A DNA stretch of 64,000 nucleotides. Source: Rhodococcus sp. P1Y. GTDB taxonomy: Bacteria > Actinomycetota > Actinomycetes > Mycobacteriales > Mycobacteriaceae. A program made the position numbers and the translations under genes. The DNA lies in assembly GCF_003641205.1 (NCBI RefSeq), contig NZ_CP032762.1:1736001-1800000 (forward strand), read 5' to 3'. Shown in pieces: positions 32,289 to 40,923 of this stretch. Below the pieces are notes generated by a model, which did not search any database, had not been told where the DNA came from, and was given only the letters and a program-made list of their open reading frames with translations. The first letter of the stretch is position 1; the number at the start of each line of letters is the position of its first letter.

Positions 32289-33919
32289 GGCTTCTCCGTT
32301 CGTGGTTCGGACTTTCGGGCGTGCAGTGCAATTGCGATGTCGTGCTTCTCGGAACCGGGTGCGTTGCCTTTCACGAACTGCAGCGCGCTGTCCACGGCGT
32401 CGTGGTCGGACCCCATCCACCGCTCATTACGCTGCCGCTCGTACTGGCTCCAGGACGGCACACTGAACTGCTCCACCATCGTGTCGTCGTCGAGGCTTCG
32501 GAAGAGGCTCCAGGTGAACGCCCCCGTCCGTTTCCGGGCCTTACCGACCGCCACCATCGCCGAAACGAAGTCGGCCCTGTTCGCGTCGTCGACGGGGTAG
32601 GTGACCGTCACCCGGACGGGTCCGTCGTCGGGAACCGGCTCGAACACGACGGTCGGGGTGGGCCACGCCGTCGAGACCGTGCGATCGAGAACGCCGGTCT
32701 CAGGCCGTAGCGGCAGTACGAACACACTCGCCGCGACGACGACGAGTGCAGCGGCTGCCAAAGCCAGTGCGTCGACAATTCCCACCTTCGACGCCAACCA
32801 TCCCCACGCAAGTGAACCGATTGCCTGAGAACCCATGAAGACCAAGAGATAGACCGACATCCCACGTGCTCGCACCCACGACGCGAGAGAGAGCTGAATG
32901 GATGCATTCAGGGCGGTGAGCGTCGTGATCCATGCGACGCCGGACACCAGCAGGGCAGGTAAGACCAGCCACACCGGCAGCCAGACGACCGCGGCCACAC
33001 CGATCGCGTAGCCGATGGCGGAACCGGCGAGCAGGGTGTTCGCGCCGAAGCGCCGCCGCAGCCAGGGAGTGACCGCCACCCCGATCACGGCGCCGACACC
33101 GAGTATGCCGAGCAGGACACCGTATCCGACGGATCCGAATCCGAGAACGGACGACGAGGCCGACGGCAGAAGCGCCCATAGTGCAGATGCGGGGAATGCG
33201 AACAGGGCAGAGCGCAGGATGATTCGTCGAACCACAGGGCCGGATCGGATGTAGCGGACTCCGGTGACGATCGATTCGGTGAGGCGCTCCCTGGCTGCGA
33301 CCTCTCGCTTGGGGCGCTTCCAGGCGATGAGTACGCCGAGGGTGGCGAGGAAGGTGATTGCGTTGATCGCGAACACGAAAGTCGGACCAGCGACCGCGAC
33401 GAGGATGCCGGCCAGTGCGGGACCGATGGCCCGTGCCCCGTTGACCGTGACGCTTCCCAACGCCGACGCTGCCGGAATTTGTTCGCGCGGAACCAATTCC
33501 GGCTGAATTGCCTGCCATGCCGGCGCAGACAAGGAAGCCCAGCAGCCGAGAACGAAGGTGCTGGCGAGGAGCCCCCACGGAGTCAGCGTGTCCGTCCAGG
33601 CAAGCGCGGTGAGGACAGCCCCGGTGAGGACCGAGCCGATCCCGAGCACGATCAGCAGAATTCTTCGGTCCAGAGCGTCGGCCAATGCGCCGGCCAGCAG
33701 GGCCAGAATCAGCGTGGGTAGCAAACTTGCTGTCTGTACCGCGGCAATGACGGTCGTCGACGCCTCGCGTTCGACCAGGAACCACTGTGCTCCGACCGTT
33801 TGCATCCAACTACCGATGTTGGTGACCAACTGGGCGATGAACAAGCTCCGGTAGATAGTGTTTCGCAGCGGTGCCCACGCCGACGTGCGGGTCGGCGCCG
33901 TTGGCGTGGTGGTCGTCAT
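32285..33919 (-). CDS. MFS exporter with C-terminal alpha/beta-barrel domain
   Basis: A 544-residue transporter of the MFS_3/EntS-like group. The first 410 or so residues hold about eleven to twelve hydrophobic segments with NIGSWMQTVGAQWF, LADALDRRILLIVLG and the loop PELVPREQIPAASALGSVTVN. The last 130 residues form a soluble part (VRVTVTYPVDDANRADFV to DHDAVDSALQFVKG) that looks like a dimeric alpha/beta barrel. The family exports siderophores or drugs. It is coupled by ATGA to the NmrA gene upstream and by GTGA to the VOC gene downstream. Confidence 0.88.
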   Translation of the reverse strand: MTTTTPTAPTRTSAWAPLRNTIYRSLFIAQLVTNIGSWMQTVGAQWFLVEREASTTVIAAVQTASLLPTLILALLAGALADALDRRILLIVLGIGSVLTGAVLTALAWTDTLTPWGLLASTFVLGCWASLSAPAWQAIQPELVPREQIPAASALGSVTVNGARAIGPALAGILVAVAGPTFVFAINAITFLATLGVLIAWKRPKREVAARERLTESIVTGVRYIRSGPVVRRIILRSALFAFPASALWALLPSASSSVLGFGSVGYGVLLGILGVGAVIGVAVTPWLRRRFGANTLLAGSAIGYAIGVAAVVWLPVWLVLPALLVSGVAWITTLTALNASIQLSLASWVRARGMSVYLLVFMGSQAIGSLAWGWLASKVGIVDALALAAAALVVVAASVFVLPLRPETGVLDRTVSTAWPTPTVVFEPVPDDGPVRVTVTYPVDDANRADFVSAMVAVGKARKRTGAFTWSLFRSLDDDTMVEQFSVPSWSQYERQRNERWMGSDHDAVDSALQFVKGNAPGSEKHDIAIALHARKSEPRTEKP

Positions 33920-34749
33920 GAGATTCCTGCCGACCACTGGGCGAAGGTCTGCCATTCGACCTCGGGATAGTTCTCACGCAGGGAGGAAATGTCGGCGTCG
34001 TACCCGGTGTCGGTGAGAAACTGGAACATCGCCTGCATGTCGGGCGATGAGATCGACTCCGCTCGACCGGGGACGGGTTGCACAGGTCGATGGAAGACAT
34101 CGCTGAGCGATGCGGCCATCTGCCGAAGTGTCGGTGCGTCGGAGGCGAGGTCTATCCGTCGCGATCCGAAGTTCGTCGGGTCGGCCAGGACGAGCGCTAC
34201 GAAGCGTCCGAGATCGCGTCGCGACAGCTGTTGAAGCGGGGTGTCGAGTGGGAGTGGTACGTCGAGGTGTCCACTCTTGATTCGATCCAACCCGCCGAGG
34301 AGGTTGTCGTAGAAGTACGTAGGGCCCACGATGGTGAACGACAAACCTGACGCGCGTAGCAGGTTCTCCGTCTCGAGCTTCGACTCGAAGTGCGGGATAC
34401 CGGTGTTTTTGTCGGCGTCCGCGACCGACGAGAACACGACATGCGGTACCTGCGCAGTGGTCAGTGCATCGACCAGCGCGGCCCCCTGCGCGGCCTCGGC
34501 TGCGGTGCCGTCCTCGAAGGGAGTCGTCATGACGAACGCGCCTTCGGAGTCCGCGAACGCCTTGGCGGTGGAGGTGCGATCGGTGATGTCGGCGACGACG
34601 ATCTCCGCGCCGCGGGCCCGCAGCCGCTCGGCACCGGCGGACTCACGGCGAACCACCGCGCGGACTGGCATGTCGCGGAGCAGGAGCGCATCGACGACCG
34701 CACCGCCTTGCCCGCCGGTTGCGCCGACGATCGAATACGGTCTGCTCAC
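33916..34749 (-). CDS. NmrA/HSCARG-like NAD(P)-binding protein
   Basis: A 277-residue atypical SDR. The N-terminal motif is YSIVGATGGQGGAVV (GxxGxxG type), followed by HVVFSSVADADKNTGIPHFESK and FTIVGPTYFYDNLLG, the usual NmrA-like pattern without the Tyr-x-x-x-Lys pair of classical SDRs. Members serve as redox sensors or as quinone/isoflavone reductase relatives. GTG 34749 follows GGGAGGGAAG. It is the first gene of the four-gene leftward operon. Confidence 0.85.
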   Translation of the reverse strand: MSRPYSIVGATGGQGGAVVDALLLRDMPVRAVVRRESAGAERLRARGAEIVVADITDRTSTAKAFADSEGAFVMTTPFEDGTAAEAAQGAALVDALTTAQVPHVVFSSVADADKNTGIPHFESKLETENLLRASGLSFTIVGPTYFYDNLLGGLDRIKSGHLDVPLPLDTPLQQLSRRDLGRFVALVLADPTNFGSRRIDLASDAPTLRQMAASLSDVFHRPVQPVPGRAESISSPDMQAMFQFLTDTGYDADISSLRENYPEVEWQTFAQWSAGIS

Positions 34750-34918
34750 GGTGGCTTCCCTCCCTGGGACGAATCGAACTAGGACGACAACGATGCTCGT
34801 CTCGTTCGGTATCCATCGCAACGGTGTTGGCAGCCAGTGCCGTTCGGTGTTGGTCGGTAGAGGGACTACCTGCTAGCGGGTATGGCGGCTGGTCGGGAGG
34901 GGTTGCCGCGCGCAGTCA

Positions 34919-35752
34919 TCATTCGCGCAGGGCATCATCGATCATCGCGCCAACGGCGGAGGCACCTGCCGAAGTCATGATCGTCCCGGCGTGATCGAGT
35001 CCCATCATCGGGCGAACGGACGTCAGGTCGAGCCCTTCGATGACCTGCGGCGAGTACATCGGCTCGGAGTCGGCCCCGACGCTCCATTGTGCGTGCAGGA
35101 ACCGAATCGGCATCGTCAGTTCACCGAACCGCGAGTCGCCGAAGAACACGTCGGTGGCGTCGGCGACGACCGCTGCGGTCGACAGTCGAACCGACCCGTC
35201 GGCCAGATCGTGTTCGGCGTACGTCCGTAGCAGCGGGTCGCTGCTGTCGAGCAGCGGCAACGAGGTCGACACCAAGAAGTCGACGTAGTCCTCGACAGCG
35301 TTCCAGTGCTGCTGAGTTCGAGCAATCTTGTCTCCGAACACAGCCTCTACGTTCTCTCGAGTCAGACCGGCAGGCGGTGCTACCGGAACGCCTCCGTCGA
35401 CGAGAACGAGACTTTTCACAGCGGACGGGTATCGGGCAGCGAACTCCACCGCGACAAACGCACCCATCGACATCCCGCACACGTGCACGGCGCCCTGCCC
35501 CAACGTATCGACGACGGCTTTCAGGTCATCGGCGTGCTGGGCGAGCGCTGACGGTCCGGTGACATCGACGCTGTCACCTCGCCCGCGTAGATCCGGTGCG
35601 ACAAGCGTCAGGTGTGGCGCTTCCGCGCGCAGCCAGCCCCACAGTTTGCGCTGGCTGGAGACCCCATGCACGACGAGAACGGGCTCGGTGGTCCCGGTAT
35701 GAATTTGCACAGCGATGGATCCGCCTGATACCGGTACTCGATCGATGCTCAT
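34919..35752 (-). CDS. Alpha/beta hydrolase
   Basis: A 277-residue hydrolase of the alpha/beta fold. It has VVHGVSSQRKLWGWL, PDLRGRGDS, the nucleophile Ser95 in GMSMGAF and the C-terminal GLDHAGTI, where the His sits. The Asp acid is probably in the region near IRFLHAQWSVGADSE, which is unusually built, so the triad is not fully certain. It might act on an ester or ring-cleavage product. It stands alone on the minus strand between the NmrA operon and the MCE gene. Confidence 0.85.
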   Translation of the reverse strand: MSIDRVPVSGGSIAVQIHTGTTEPVLVVHGVSSQRKLWGWLRAEAPHLTLVAPDLRGRGDSVDVTGPSALAQHADDLKAVVDTLGQGAVHVCGMSMGAFVAVEFAARYPSAVKSLVLVDGGVPVAPPAGLTRENVEAVFGDKIARTQQHWNAVEDYVDFLVSTSLPLLDSSDPLLRTYAEHDLADGSVRLSTAAVVADATDVFFGDSRFGELTMPIRFLHAQWSVGADSEPMYSPQVIEGLDLTSVRPMMGLDHAGTIMTSAGASAVGAMIDDALRE

Positions 35753-35857
35753 GGCGCTGACTCTAAGGGAAGCCCGCTGCCGCCGGCATGGATTCTCCCT
35801 CTACTGTTCGGCCCACGATATGGACAGAAACTCCGTTCCGAACTGTGTACCACCTGA

Positions 35858-37108
35858 TCAGCGTGGTGTGACACCGATCAGCGGCGCGAGTTGTGTCGCA
35901 ATGGGGTTCAGGTTGAGCTTGTCCGGATCGACTTTGGGTTTGGTGTCCCATGGCTGTGGTGTCTGCGGGTCGGCATAGACGATGCGACTGGCACTGCGGA
36001 CGCCGGTGACGCTGCCCTGGGGCGTCAGACAGTTCGCCTCCAAATTGAGCGGGTAATCCACCTCGGTGGGATCGAAATTTGGATCCGTGGCCTTCTCTGC
36101 GTCCAGAATGAATTGTGTCCCCTCGTAGCCCATGGTGCACGGCGGCGGATTGTTCACCTCCAAGCCGGCGAAACTGAGATGGATGGATCCGTCGCCCTGG
36201 ACGAGAGTGTGTGCTGCCGACGCTATCGACGGCAAGAAGATCAGTAGGGGTCTGAGAGCGAACGCCTTCGGAGCGTACAGAGACGTGAGCGAATCGATGT
36301 TGCTCAGGGTCGTGGTCAATGCCGGGCCGCCCTCGGCAACAAGGGCCCCGGTCTGGTCGCTCGCCGAAGTCCCGGTCCCGATCAGTCGGCGGACGTCAGG
36401 GTCGCTGCTGCGCAGCTGCGCCGTAACGGAATTCAGATCTGCGCTGAACTGTCCGATCGCAGACGACTGCTGCGACTGGGTGTCGAGCACCGTCCGGCTG
36501 TCACGGATCAGTTCGAGTGTCTGGGGCAGTGCTTCGTCGGCTGACCCGGACAGAGTGCCCAGTGAATTCACGAGTACCTCCAGATCTTCGCCCTTGCCGT
36601 CGAATGCGGCTCCGAGTTCTCTGACCGTTGTAGTGAGGCTCTCGAGTGGGATCGTCTTGATGAGCTGATCCGTGCTAGCCAAAACGTTCTCGACCGGGAC
36701 CGGCGTACGAGTGTCGGCAGTGACAATGACCGACCCATCGGTGAGGTAGGGGCCGTCTTGGCCGGTCGGCTGTAGATCGACGTATTGCTCGCCGATGGCC
36801 GAGCGGTTCGCTACGACTGCCAGCGCTGAGGTCGGGATGCCCGGGCCTGATGTATCGAGCAGAAGTTCCACGCCGATACCGTTGCGGGTCAACGACAAAG
36901 CGCCGACGGTCCCGACCGGCACCCCTCGGTAAGTGACCTCGGCGTTGGTGAAAATACCTCCTGAGTCGGCAAATTGAGCGGTCACGCGATACTGGCCGTA
37001 TCCGAGTAGGGTGTCGAGACGGACGTATTTTGCTCCGATGAAGACGGTGCCGATTACCGCAACGACGACAAATATCAGCAGCTGAACTCTGAGCAGTCGC
37101 GAGACCAT
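35858..37108 (-). CDS. Solitary MCE-family (MlaD-domain) protein
   Basis: A 416-residue MCE protein with one N-terminal membrane helix (LLIFVVVAVIGTVFIGA), the MCE domain at about residues 38-118 (YRVTAQFADSGGIFTNAEVTYRGVPVGTV), a helical middle part and a Pro/Asn-rich C-terminal part. MCE proteins form the periplasmic or cell-wall part of lipid and steroid importers such as Mce4. The family normally occurs as six mce genes with two yrbE permease genes; none of these is here. It follows the WhiB gene after 37 bases. It may work with a permease encoded elsewhere. Confidence 0.9.
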   Translation of the reverse strand: MVSRLLRVQLLIFVVVAVIGTVFIGAKYVRLDTLLGYGQYRVTAQFADSGGIFTNAEVTYRGVPVGTVGALSLTRNGIGVELLLDTSGPGIPTSALAVVANRSAIGEQYVDLQPTGQDGPYLTDGSVIVTADTRTPVPVENVLASTDQLIKTIPLESLTTTVRELGAAFDGKGEDLEVLVNSLGTLSGSADEALPQTLELIRDSRTVLDTQSQQSSAIGQFSADLNSVTAQLRSSDPDVRRLIGTGTSASDQTGALVAEGGPALTTTLSNIDSLTSLYAPKAFALRPLLIFLPSIASAAHTLVQGDGSIHLSFAGLEVNNPPPCTMGYEGTQFILDAEKATDPNFDPTEVDYPLNLEANCLTPQGSVTGVRSASRIVYADPQTPQPWDTKPKVDPDKLNLNPIATQLAPLIGVTPR

Positions 37109-37145
37109 AGCCTTGTCCCCATCGTGTGTTTCTCGATAAAGCGAG

Positions 37146-37457
37146 TCATGCGTGCCCGAAGACGTCCTCGGCGAGCGGTTGCCGTCGACGCGGGGTCAGA
37201 TTCTTCCGCTCACGGGCAGTCAGACCACCCCAGATACCGTGTGATTCTCGGCGGTCGATGGCATAGCTCCTGCACTGATTCAAGACTGTGCATTGTGCGC
37301 AGATCGATCGTGCCTGTAATTCCAATCGAAACTGGTGGGGCCCTGACGGCGGAAAGAAGATATCGATTGGCAGTCGACGACATGCACCGTGAACCTGCCA
37401 CGCTCCGCGTTCGCACTCCTCGTCCACACGGGGCCGATGATGTCCGGTGAGCATCAT
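37146..37457 (-). CDS. WhiB family iron-sulfur transcriptional regulator
   Basis: A 103-residue WhiB-like protein. The four cluster ligands are Cys26, Cys53, Cys56 and Cys62, and the GIWGG motif lies at 74-78, followed by a basic C-terminal part (TARERKNLTPRRR) that contacts DNA. Such proteins sense oxygen, nitric oxide or redox state with a [4Fe-4S] cluster and bind sigma factor. The ATG overlaps the stop of the FAD hydroxylase gene (ATGA), so the regulator is made together with a catabolic enzyme, an unusual arrangement. Confidence 0.92.
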   Translation of the reverse strand: MMLTGHHRPRVDEECERGAWQVHGACRRLPIDIFFPPSGPHQFRLELQARSICAQCTVLNQCRSYAIDRRESHGIWGGLTARERKNLTPRRRQPLAEDVFGHA

Positions 37458-39100
37458 GTCCGACTCTCGGCTGGCTGCGGGCCGCCGACCACCGATGCGG
37501 CCACCCTCAGGTGATCCTCGGGAGCGAACTCGCGGTCGCTGCAGTAGATGAATCGGTCGGGCCGTACGAGAAAGCCGTCGGCGCCCGCTCGGCGCATCTG
37601 CCGCTCCAGCACCCCTTCGCTGTCCACGTAGTGGCCCGCAGCGACGGTGTGCGTCGCAATCGCCGAGGCGTACTCGAGTTTCACCTCGGAGACTCCGGCT
37701 TCGGCCAGTTCTCGTGGGATGGGTGCAGCCGGGAAGCCGATCCAGGTCCATCGGTTGCTAAGCACGGTATCCAGGCGAGTGGGCACGAGGTTCGATCCGA
37801 TCACCCACGGTTGCTTGACGAATGTCCCACGCGGGCTGCGGTGGCGAGGTGAAGCGACGCCGAAGAACCCATCCTTGGTGCCGAGTTCGTACAGTGGTTT
37901 AAGTTTGTTTCCCTTGAGCAAGCCCGCAACGCCTGGAGCTTTCGACGCCGTCAGGAACAAGCCGTCACGTACGCGTGCTGCGAACTTGTTCTGCAGCATC
38001 ACAATCCGGCCGATCCGAAGTGAAAAATTGGTCAGCTTTTCGACGTTGGGTCGTCGCTCGGATTCGTACGTTTGCAGCAGATCCGCATTTGCGTTGCCGC
38101 GGAGTACTGCATCGAGCTTCCAACAAAGATTGGCGACGTCGCGTACACCGGACGATACGCCTTGACCTGCGAACGGCGGCATGATGTGCGCGGCGTCCCC
38201 CGCAAGGAAGACTCGCCCTTTGCTCCACTGCTCAGCCTGCCTGATATGGAAGGTGTACCCCCAACTGCGGAATATCTCGACCTTGTCGTAGTCGATTCCG
38301 CGTTCCGCCAACAGACCCCTGAGGCCCGCTTCGGTCTGTAGCTGCTCTACCGTTTCACCCTTGTTGACGCGGTACTCGACACGGTGATAGCCCATCGGGC
38401 AAGGACAATCCACACCCGGCCGACGGGGGTCGGAGATGAAGGTGAAATCCAGCGGGGCGTTGGCCGGGAGGTCGTACCACGCGCGCAGCTGTATATCGAA
38501 CCAAGGTTCTTCGATGTGTTTGCCCGGCAACCTGATACCGAGGAGCTTGCGCACGGAGCTCGATCCACCGTCGGCGGCAATCACATAACGCGATGTGATC
38601 AGCTGGTCCTCTCCGCCGTCGACAGGACGGAGGGTGGTGGTGACCGAATCGTCGGTCTGACGCAGACCGACAGCTTCGAGGCCCGATCTGACCGTGACCG
38701 AGGGGAACCTGGCTATTCCTTCGCGCAGAACGCGTTCGAGCTCGGGTTGGTGGTAGTACGCCGTACCCGGCACACCCTGGTCACGACTTTCCGCCGAAGG
38801 AACCGAAAGAAACGTCGTGTTGCCGTGTTTGAAATGCACACGGACATCGGCGGACATGGTGGTCAGCATGTCGTCGAACAATCCGAGCCCCTGCCAGACA
38901 CGATGAGCGTCCTCGTCCGACGCTATCGCTCGTTGGCGCGGAAAAATCGAAATGTCACGTTCGATCACTGCAGTGGTGATCCCGCGTTGTCCCAGAAGAT
39001 TCGCCGCCGTAGCACCTGTCGGACCCAACCCGACGATGACAACATCGACATCAACGTCGCCATTGCTTTCCGGCAGGGGACGAATCTGGTTGCTGTTCAC
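37454..39100 (-). CDS. FAD-dependent aromatic hydroxylase, MhpA-like
   Basis: A 548-residue class A flavoprotein monooxygenase resembling 3-(3-hydroxyphenyl)propionate hydroxylase. The FAD Rossmann motif is VVIVGLGPTGATAANLLG, the DG-type motif is in AADGGSSSVRKLLG, and the GD motif is GDAAHIMPPFAGQGVSSGVRD. It should ortho-hydroxylate a phenol with NAD(P)H and oxygen, giving a catechol for ring cleavage. GTG 39100 follows AGGAAT. Downstream it is coupled to WhiB (ATGA); upstream the small hypothetical gene ends 8 bases before its start. Confidence 0.9.
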   Translation of the reverse strand: MNSNQIRPLPESNGDVDVDVVIVGLGPTGATAANLLGQRGITTAVIERDISIFPRQRAIASDEDAHRVWQGLGLFDDMLTTMSADVRVHFKHGNTTFLSVPSAESRDQGVPGTAYYHQPELERVLREGIARFPSVTVRSGLEAVGLRQTDDSVTTTLRPVDGGEDQLITSRYVIAADGGSSSVRKLLGIRLPGKHIEEPWFDIQLRAWYDLPANAPLDFTFISDPRRPGVDCPCPMGYHRVEYRVNKGETVEQLQTEAGLRGLLAERGIDYDKVEIFRSWGYTFHIRQAEQWSKGRVFLAGDAAHIMPPFAGQGVSSGVRDVANLCWKLDAVLRGNANADLLQTYESERRPNVEKLTNFSLRIGRIVMLQNKFAARVRDGLFLTASKAPGVAGLLKGNKLKPLYELGTKDGFFGVASPRHRSPRGTFVKQPWVIGSNLVPTRLDTVLSNRWTWIGFPAAPIPRELAEAGVSEVKLEYASAIATHTVAAGHYVDSEGVLERQMRRAGADGFLVRPDRFIYCSDREFAPEDHLRVAASVVGGPQPAESRT

Positions 39101-39108
39101 GTGTATTC

Positions 39109-39516
39109 CTATCGATTGTCGAGGTCTGCGACCGCGCCCGCGATGGCGAATCCGCCGGCGATCAGGCAACCGGCGATCCTTGTTTTCCTGGGCAGCTGGG
39201 CGGTCAGTGCGAAGGCGCCCGTATCCCAGACATCGACGACGACTCCTGCGCGTAACAGAGGACGCACGATGTTCGGAGCGTAGCGCGTAGCGGCGAGTAG
39301 GCCGCCGCCGATATAGATTTCGCGGACCCCGAATGTCCTTGCGGCAGCCCGGGTCGTGGCCAATGAGGCATCGGGGCCGGCGAGGAGCTCGTTCGCGCGG
39401 GTGGGGGCAATCATGTGCGCGACGCCGATCGCGGCTCGGGCGGCCCCCACGATTTCGGGGAGATACTCGAGGAGGGAATACCTGTCTCGAGGTGCAGGAG
39501 CGGTGGAGAGGCGCAT
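39109..39516 (-). CDS. Hypothetical membrane-associated protein
   Basis: A 135-residue protein I do not recognise. It has two or three hydrophobic stretches (IVGAARAAIGVAHMIAP, IYIGGGLLAATRYA and IAGCLIAGGFAIAGAVADL), suggesting a small membrane protein. The ribosome site before ATG 39516 is weak (AGGACC). It lies between the ferredoxin reductase gene, 82 bases upstream, and the FAD hydroxylase gene, 8 bases downstream, so it is probably co-transcribed with the catabolic operon. A role in substrate entry is possible but has no direct support. Confidence 0.65.
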   Translation of the reverse strand: MRLSTAPAPRDRYSLLEYLPEIVGAARAAIGVAHMIAPTRANELLAGPDASLATTRAAARTFGVREIYIGGGLLAATRYAPNIVRPLLRAGVVVDVWDTGAFALTAQLPRKTRIAGCLIAGGFAIAGAVADLDNR

Positions 39517-39598
39517 GAGGGGGTCCTAAAGTTTGGTGGGCTGGGAAAGATGCTGTGCGACAGTAAGAGCGTGCGGAATGCTGTCGTCGAGGGAGTGA

Positions 39599-40729
39599 CT
39601 ATGCCGACGCGAGGCGTCGTAGCTTCCCTACCGGTTTCTTGATTCCGTAGGCGACGACGGTTTTTCTACCGTCGGCGTGTGTCCATTCGAGCAGTGCCGC
39701 CCCGTCGTCGACGGATCCTTCCAGGATGGTCGGCGCTCCTTGGGCAGGGAGTGGACCGACCACCTTGATGGACAAGCCGAGGACTTCGGTCCAGAAGTAG
39801 TCGTCGGTCGGCTCACACGTCGGCTCGACGCCGAGGGCGGAGGCAGCGGCGACTTTGCCCTGCGCGACGGCAGCGGACCAGAATGGGGTTCTGGTCGGTG
39901 TATCGGAGCCGAGCGCATAGGTGACGTCACCGGCTGCGAAGACGTTGTCCGCTGTTGTAGCGCAACGACGATCGATACCGATGCCGTGCGCGTCTGCGAT
40001 GCCGGTGCCGTCCAACCACTGCGTACTGGGGACCTCTCCTGCGCACGTGACCACCAGGTCGGCGTGCAGTTTCTCTCCCGAGATATCTACCCCGTCGACC
40101 GGATCGCCGATCAGGACCGCGGGACGATCCAGTCGGTGGAAGTCGACGAGGGTGGATTCAGTGCGGGTCGCAATCGCGTCGGAGAGAAACGGTCCGAGAA
40201 TGCGTTCGAGAGGCGCGTCGACATCGACGACGGTGACCGCAATGCCGCGGGCGGCACATGCGCTGGCGACCTCCATCCCGAGGAAGCCTGCTCCGACGAT
40301 GATCGCCGAGGTTGCTGTGTCGAGCCGTTTTCCGAGTTCGGTTGCGTCGGCACGGGTTCGCAGCACCAGCTCACCGGTCAGGCCGGGTTCGGCGATGCGA
40401 CGGGCGGCGGCACCGGTGGCAACGATCAACTCGTCGTACGGAATACGTTGTAGATCGGAGGTGTGCAGCACGCGCTCTTCGGTATCCAGACCGGCCGCGG
40501 GTGACGCGATCATGGTGATGTCGAGGTCGGACATGTCCCACGCCTCGGACTGTCCGTCAGCATTCTTCAGGACGTGCTTCGACAGTGGTGGACGAGCGTA
40601 ACAACCGTCCGGATCTGCACCGATCATCGTGATCGGGCCGGTATGTTCGAGTCGGCGCAGTTCCCGCGCGGCGGTGCAGCCGGCGATGGAATCCCCGACG
40701 ATCACAACTCGGCGTTCCGCCTGACTCAC
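39599..40729 (-). CDS. Ferredoxin reductase (FAD, NAD(P)H-dependent)
   Basis: A 376-residue flavoprotein of the oxygenase-coupled ferredoxin reductase type. The FAD motif is VIVGDSIAGCTAAREL, the NAD(P)H motif is AIIVGAGFLGMEVASACA, and the second FAD motif is VFAAGDVTYALG. It should pass electrons from NAD(P)H to the ferredoxin encoded just upstream and so to the P450. GTG 40729 overlaps the ferredoxin stop (GTGA). The C-terminal domain (YFWTEVLGLSIKVVGPLP) matches the family's dimerisation domain. It completes a three-part P450 system. Confidence 0.92.
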   Translation of the reverse strand: MSQAERRVVIVGDSIAGCTAARELRRLEHTGPITMIGADPDGCYARPPLSKHVLKNADGQSEAWDMSDLDITMIASPAAGLDTEERVLHTSDLQRIPYDELIVATGAAARRIAEPGLTGELVLRTRADATELGKRLDTATSAIIVGAGFLGMEVASACAARGIAVTVVDVDAPLERILGPFLSDAIATRTESTLVDFHRLDRPAVLIGDPVDGVDISGEKLHADLVVTCAGEVPSTQWLDGTGIADAHGIGIDRRCATTADNVFAAGDVTYALGSDTPTRTPFWSAAVAQGKVAAASALGVEPTCEPTDDYFWTEVLGLSIKVVGPLPAQGAPTILEGSVDDGAALLEWTHADGRKTVVAYGIKKPVGKLRRLASA

Positions 40730-40923
40730 TTCTGTTCTCGCAGTGCAGCGACCGGACACGCCCCGATCGCGGACCTGGCGCCGGCCGCGAGATCGTCCGG
40801 TACGTCACCGCCGTCGTATGCGTAGTGAAGGTCTCCCTCGTCGTCGAGGCTGAACACGTCCGGGGCTTGTTCGGCGCAGATACCGTGGCCCTCGCAGCGG
40901 TCCCAGTCGATGTCGATCTTCAT
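40726..40923 (-). CDS. 3Fe-4S-type ferredoxin
   Basis: A 65-residue ferredoxin with Cys10, Cys16 and Cys56 (RCEGHGIC ... GACPVAAL). His13 stands where a fourth cysteine would be in a 4Fe-4S protein, the usual pattern of P450 partner ferredoxins in actinobacteria. It transfers single electrons from the reductase to the P450. It is coupled by overlaps to the P450 gene upstream (ATGA) and to the reductase gene downstream (GTGA). Confidence 0.93.
   Translation of the reverse strand: MKIDIDWDRCEGHGICAEQAPDVFSLDDEGDLHYAYDGGDVPDDLAAGARSAIGACPVAALREQK

Noticed and set aside
35858..37108. A full mce lipid-import operon
   Set aside because: Only one MCE gene is present and no YrbE-type permease or further MCE gene is nearby.
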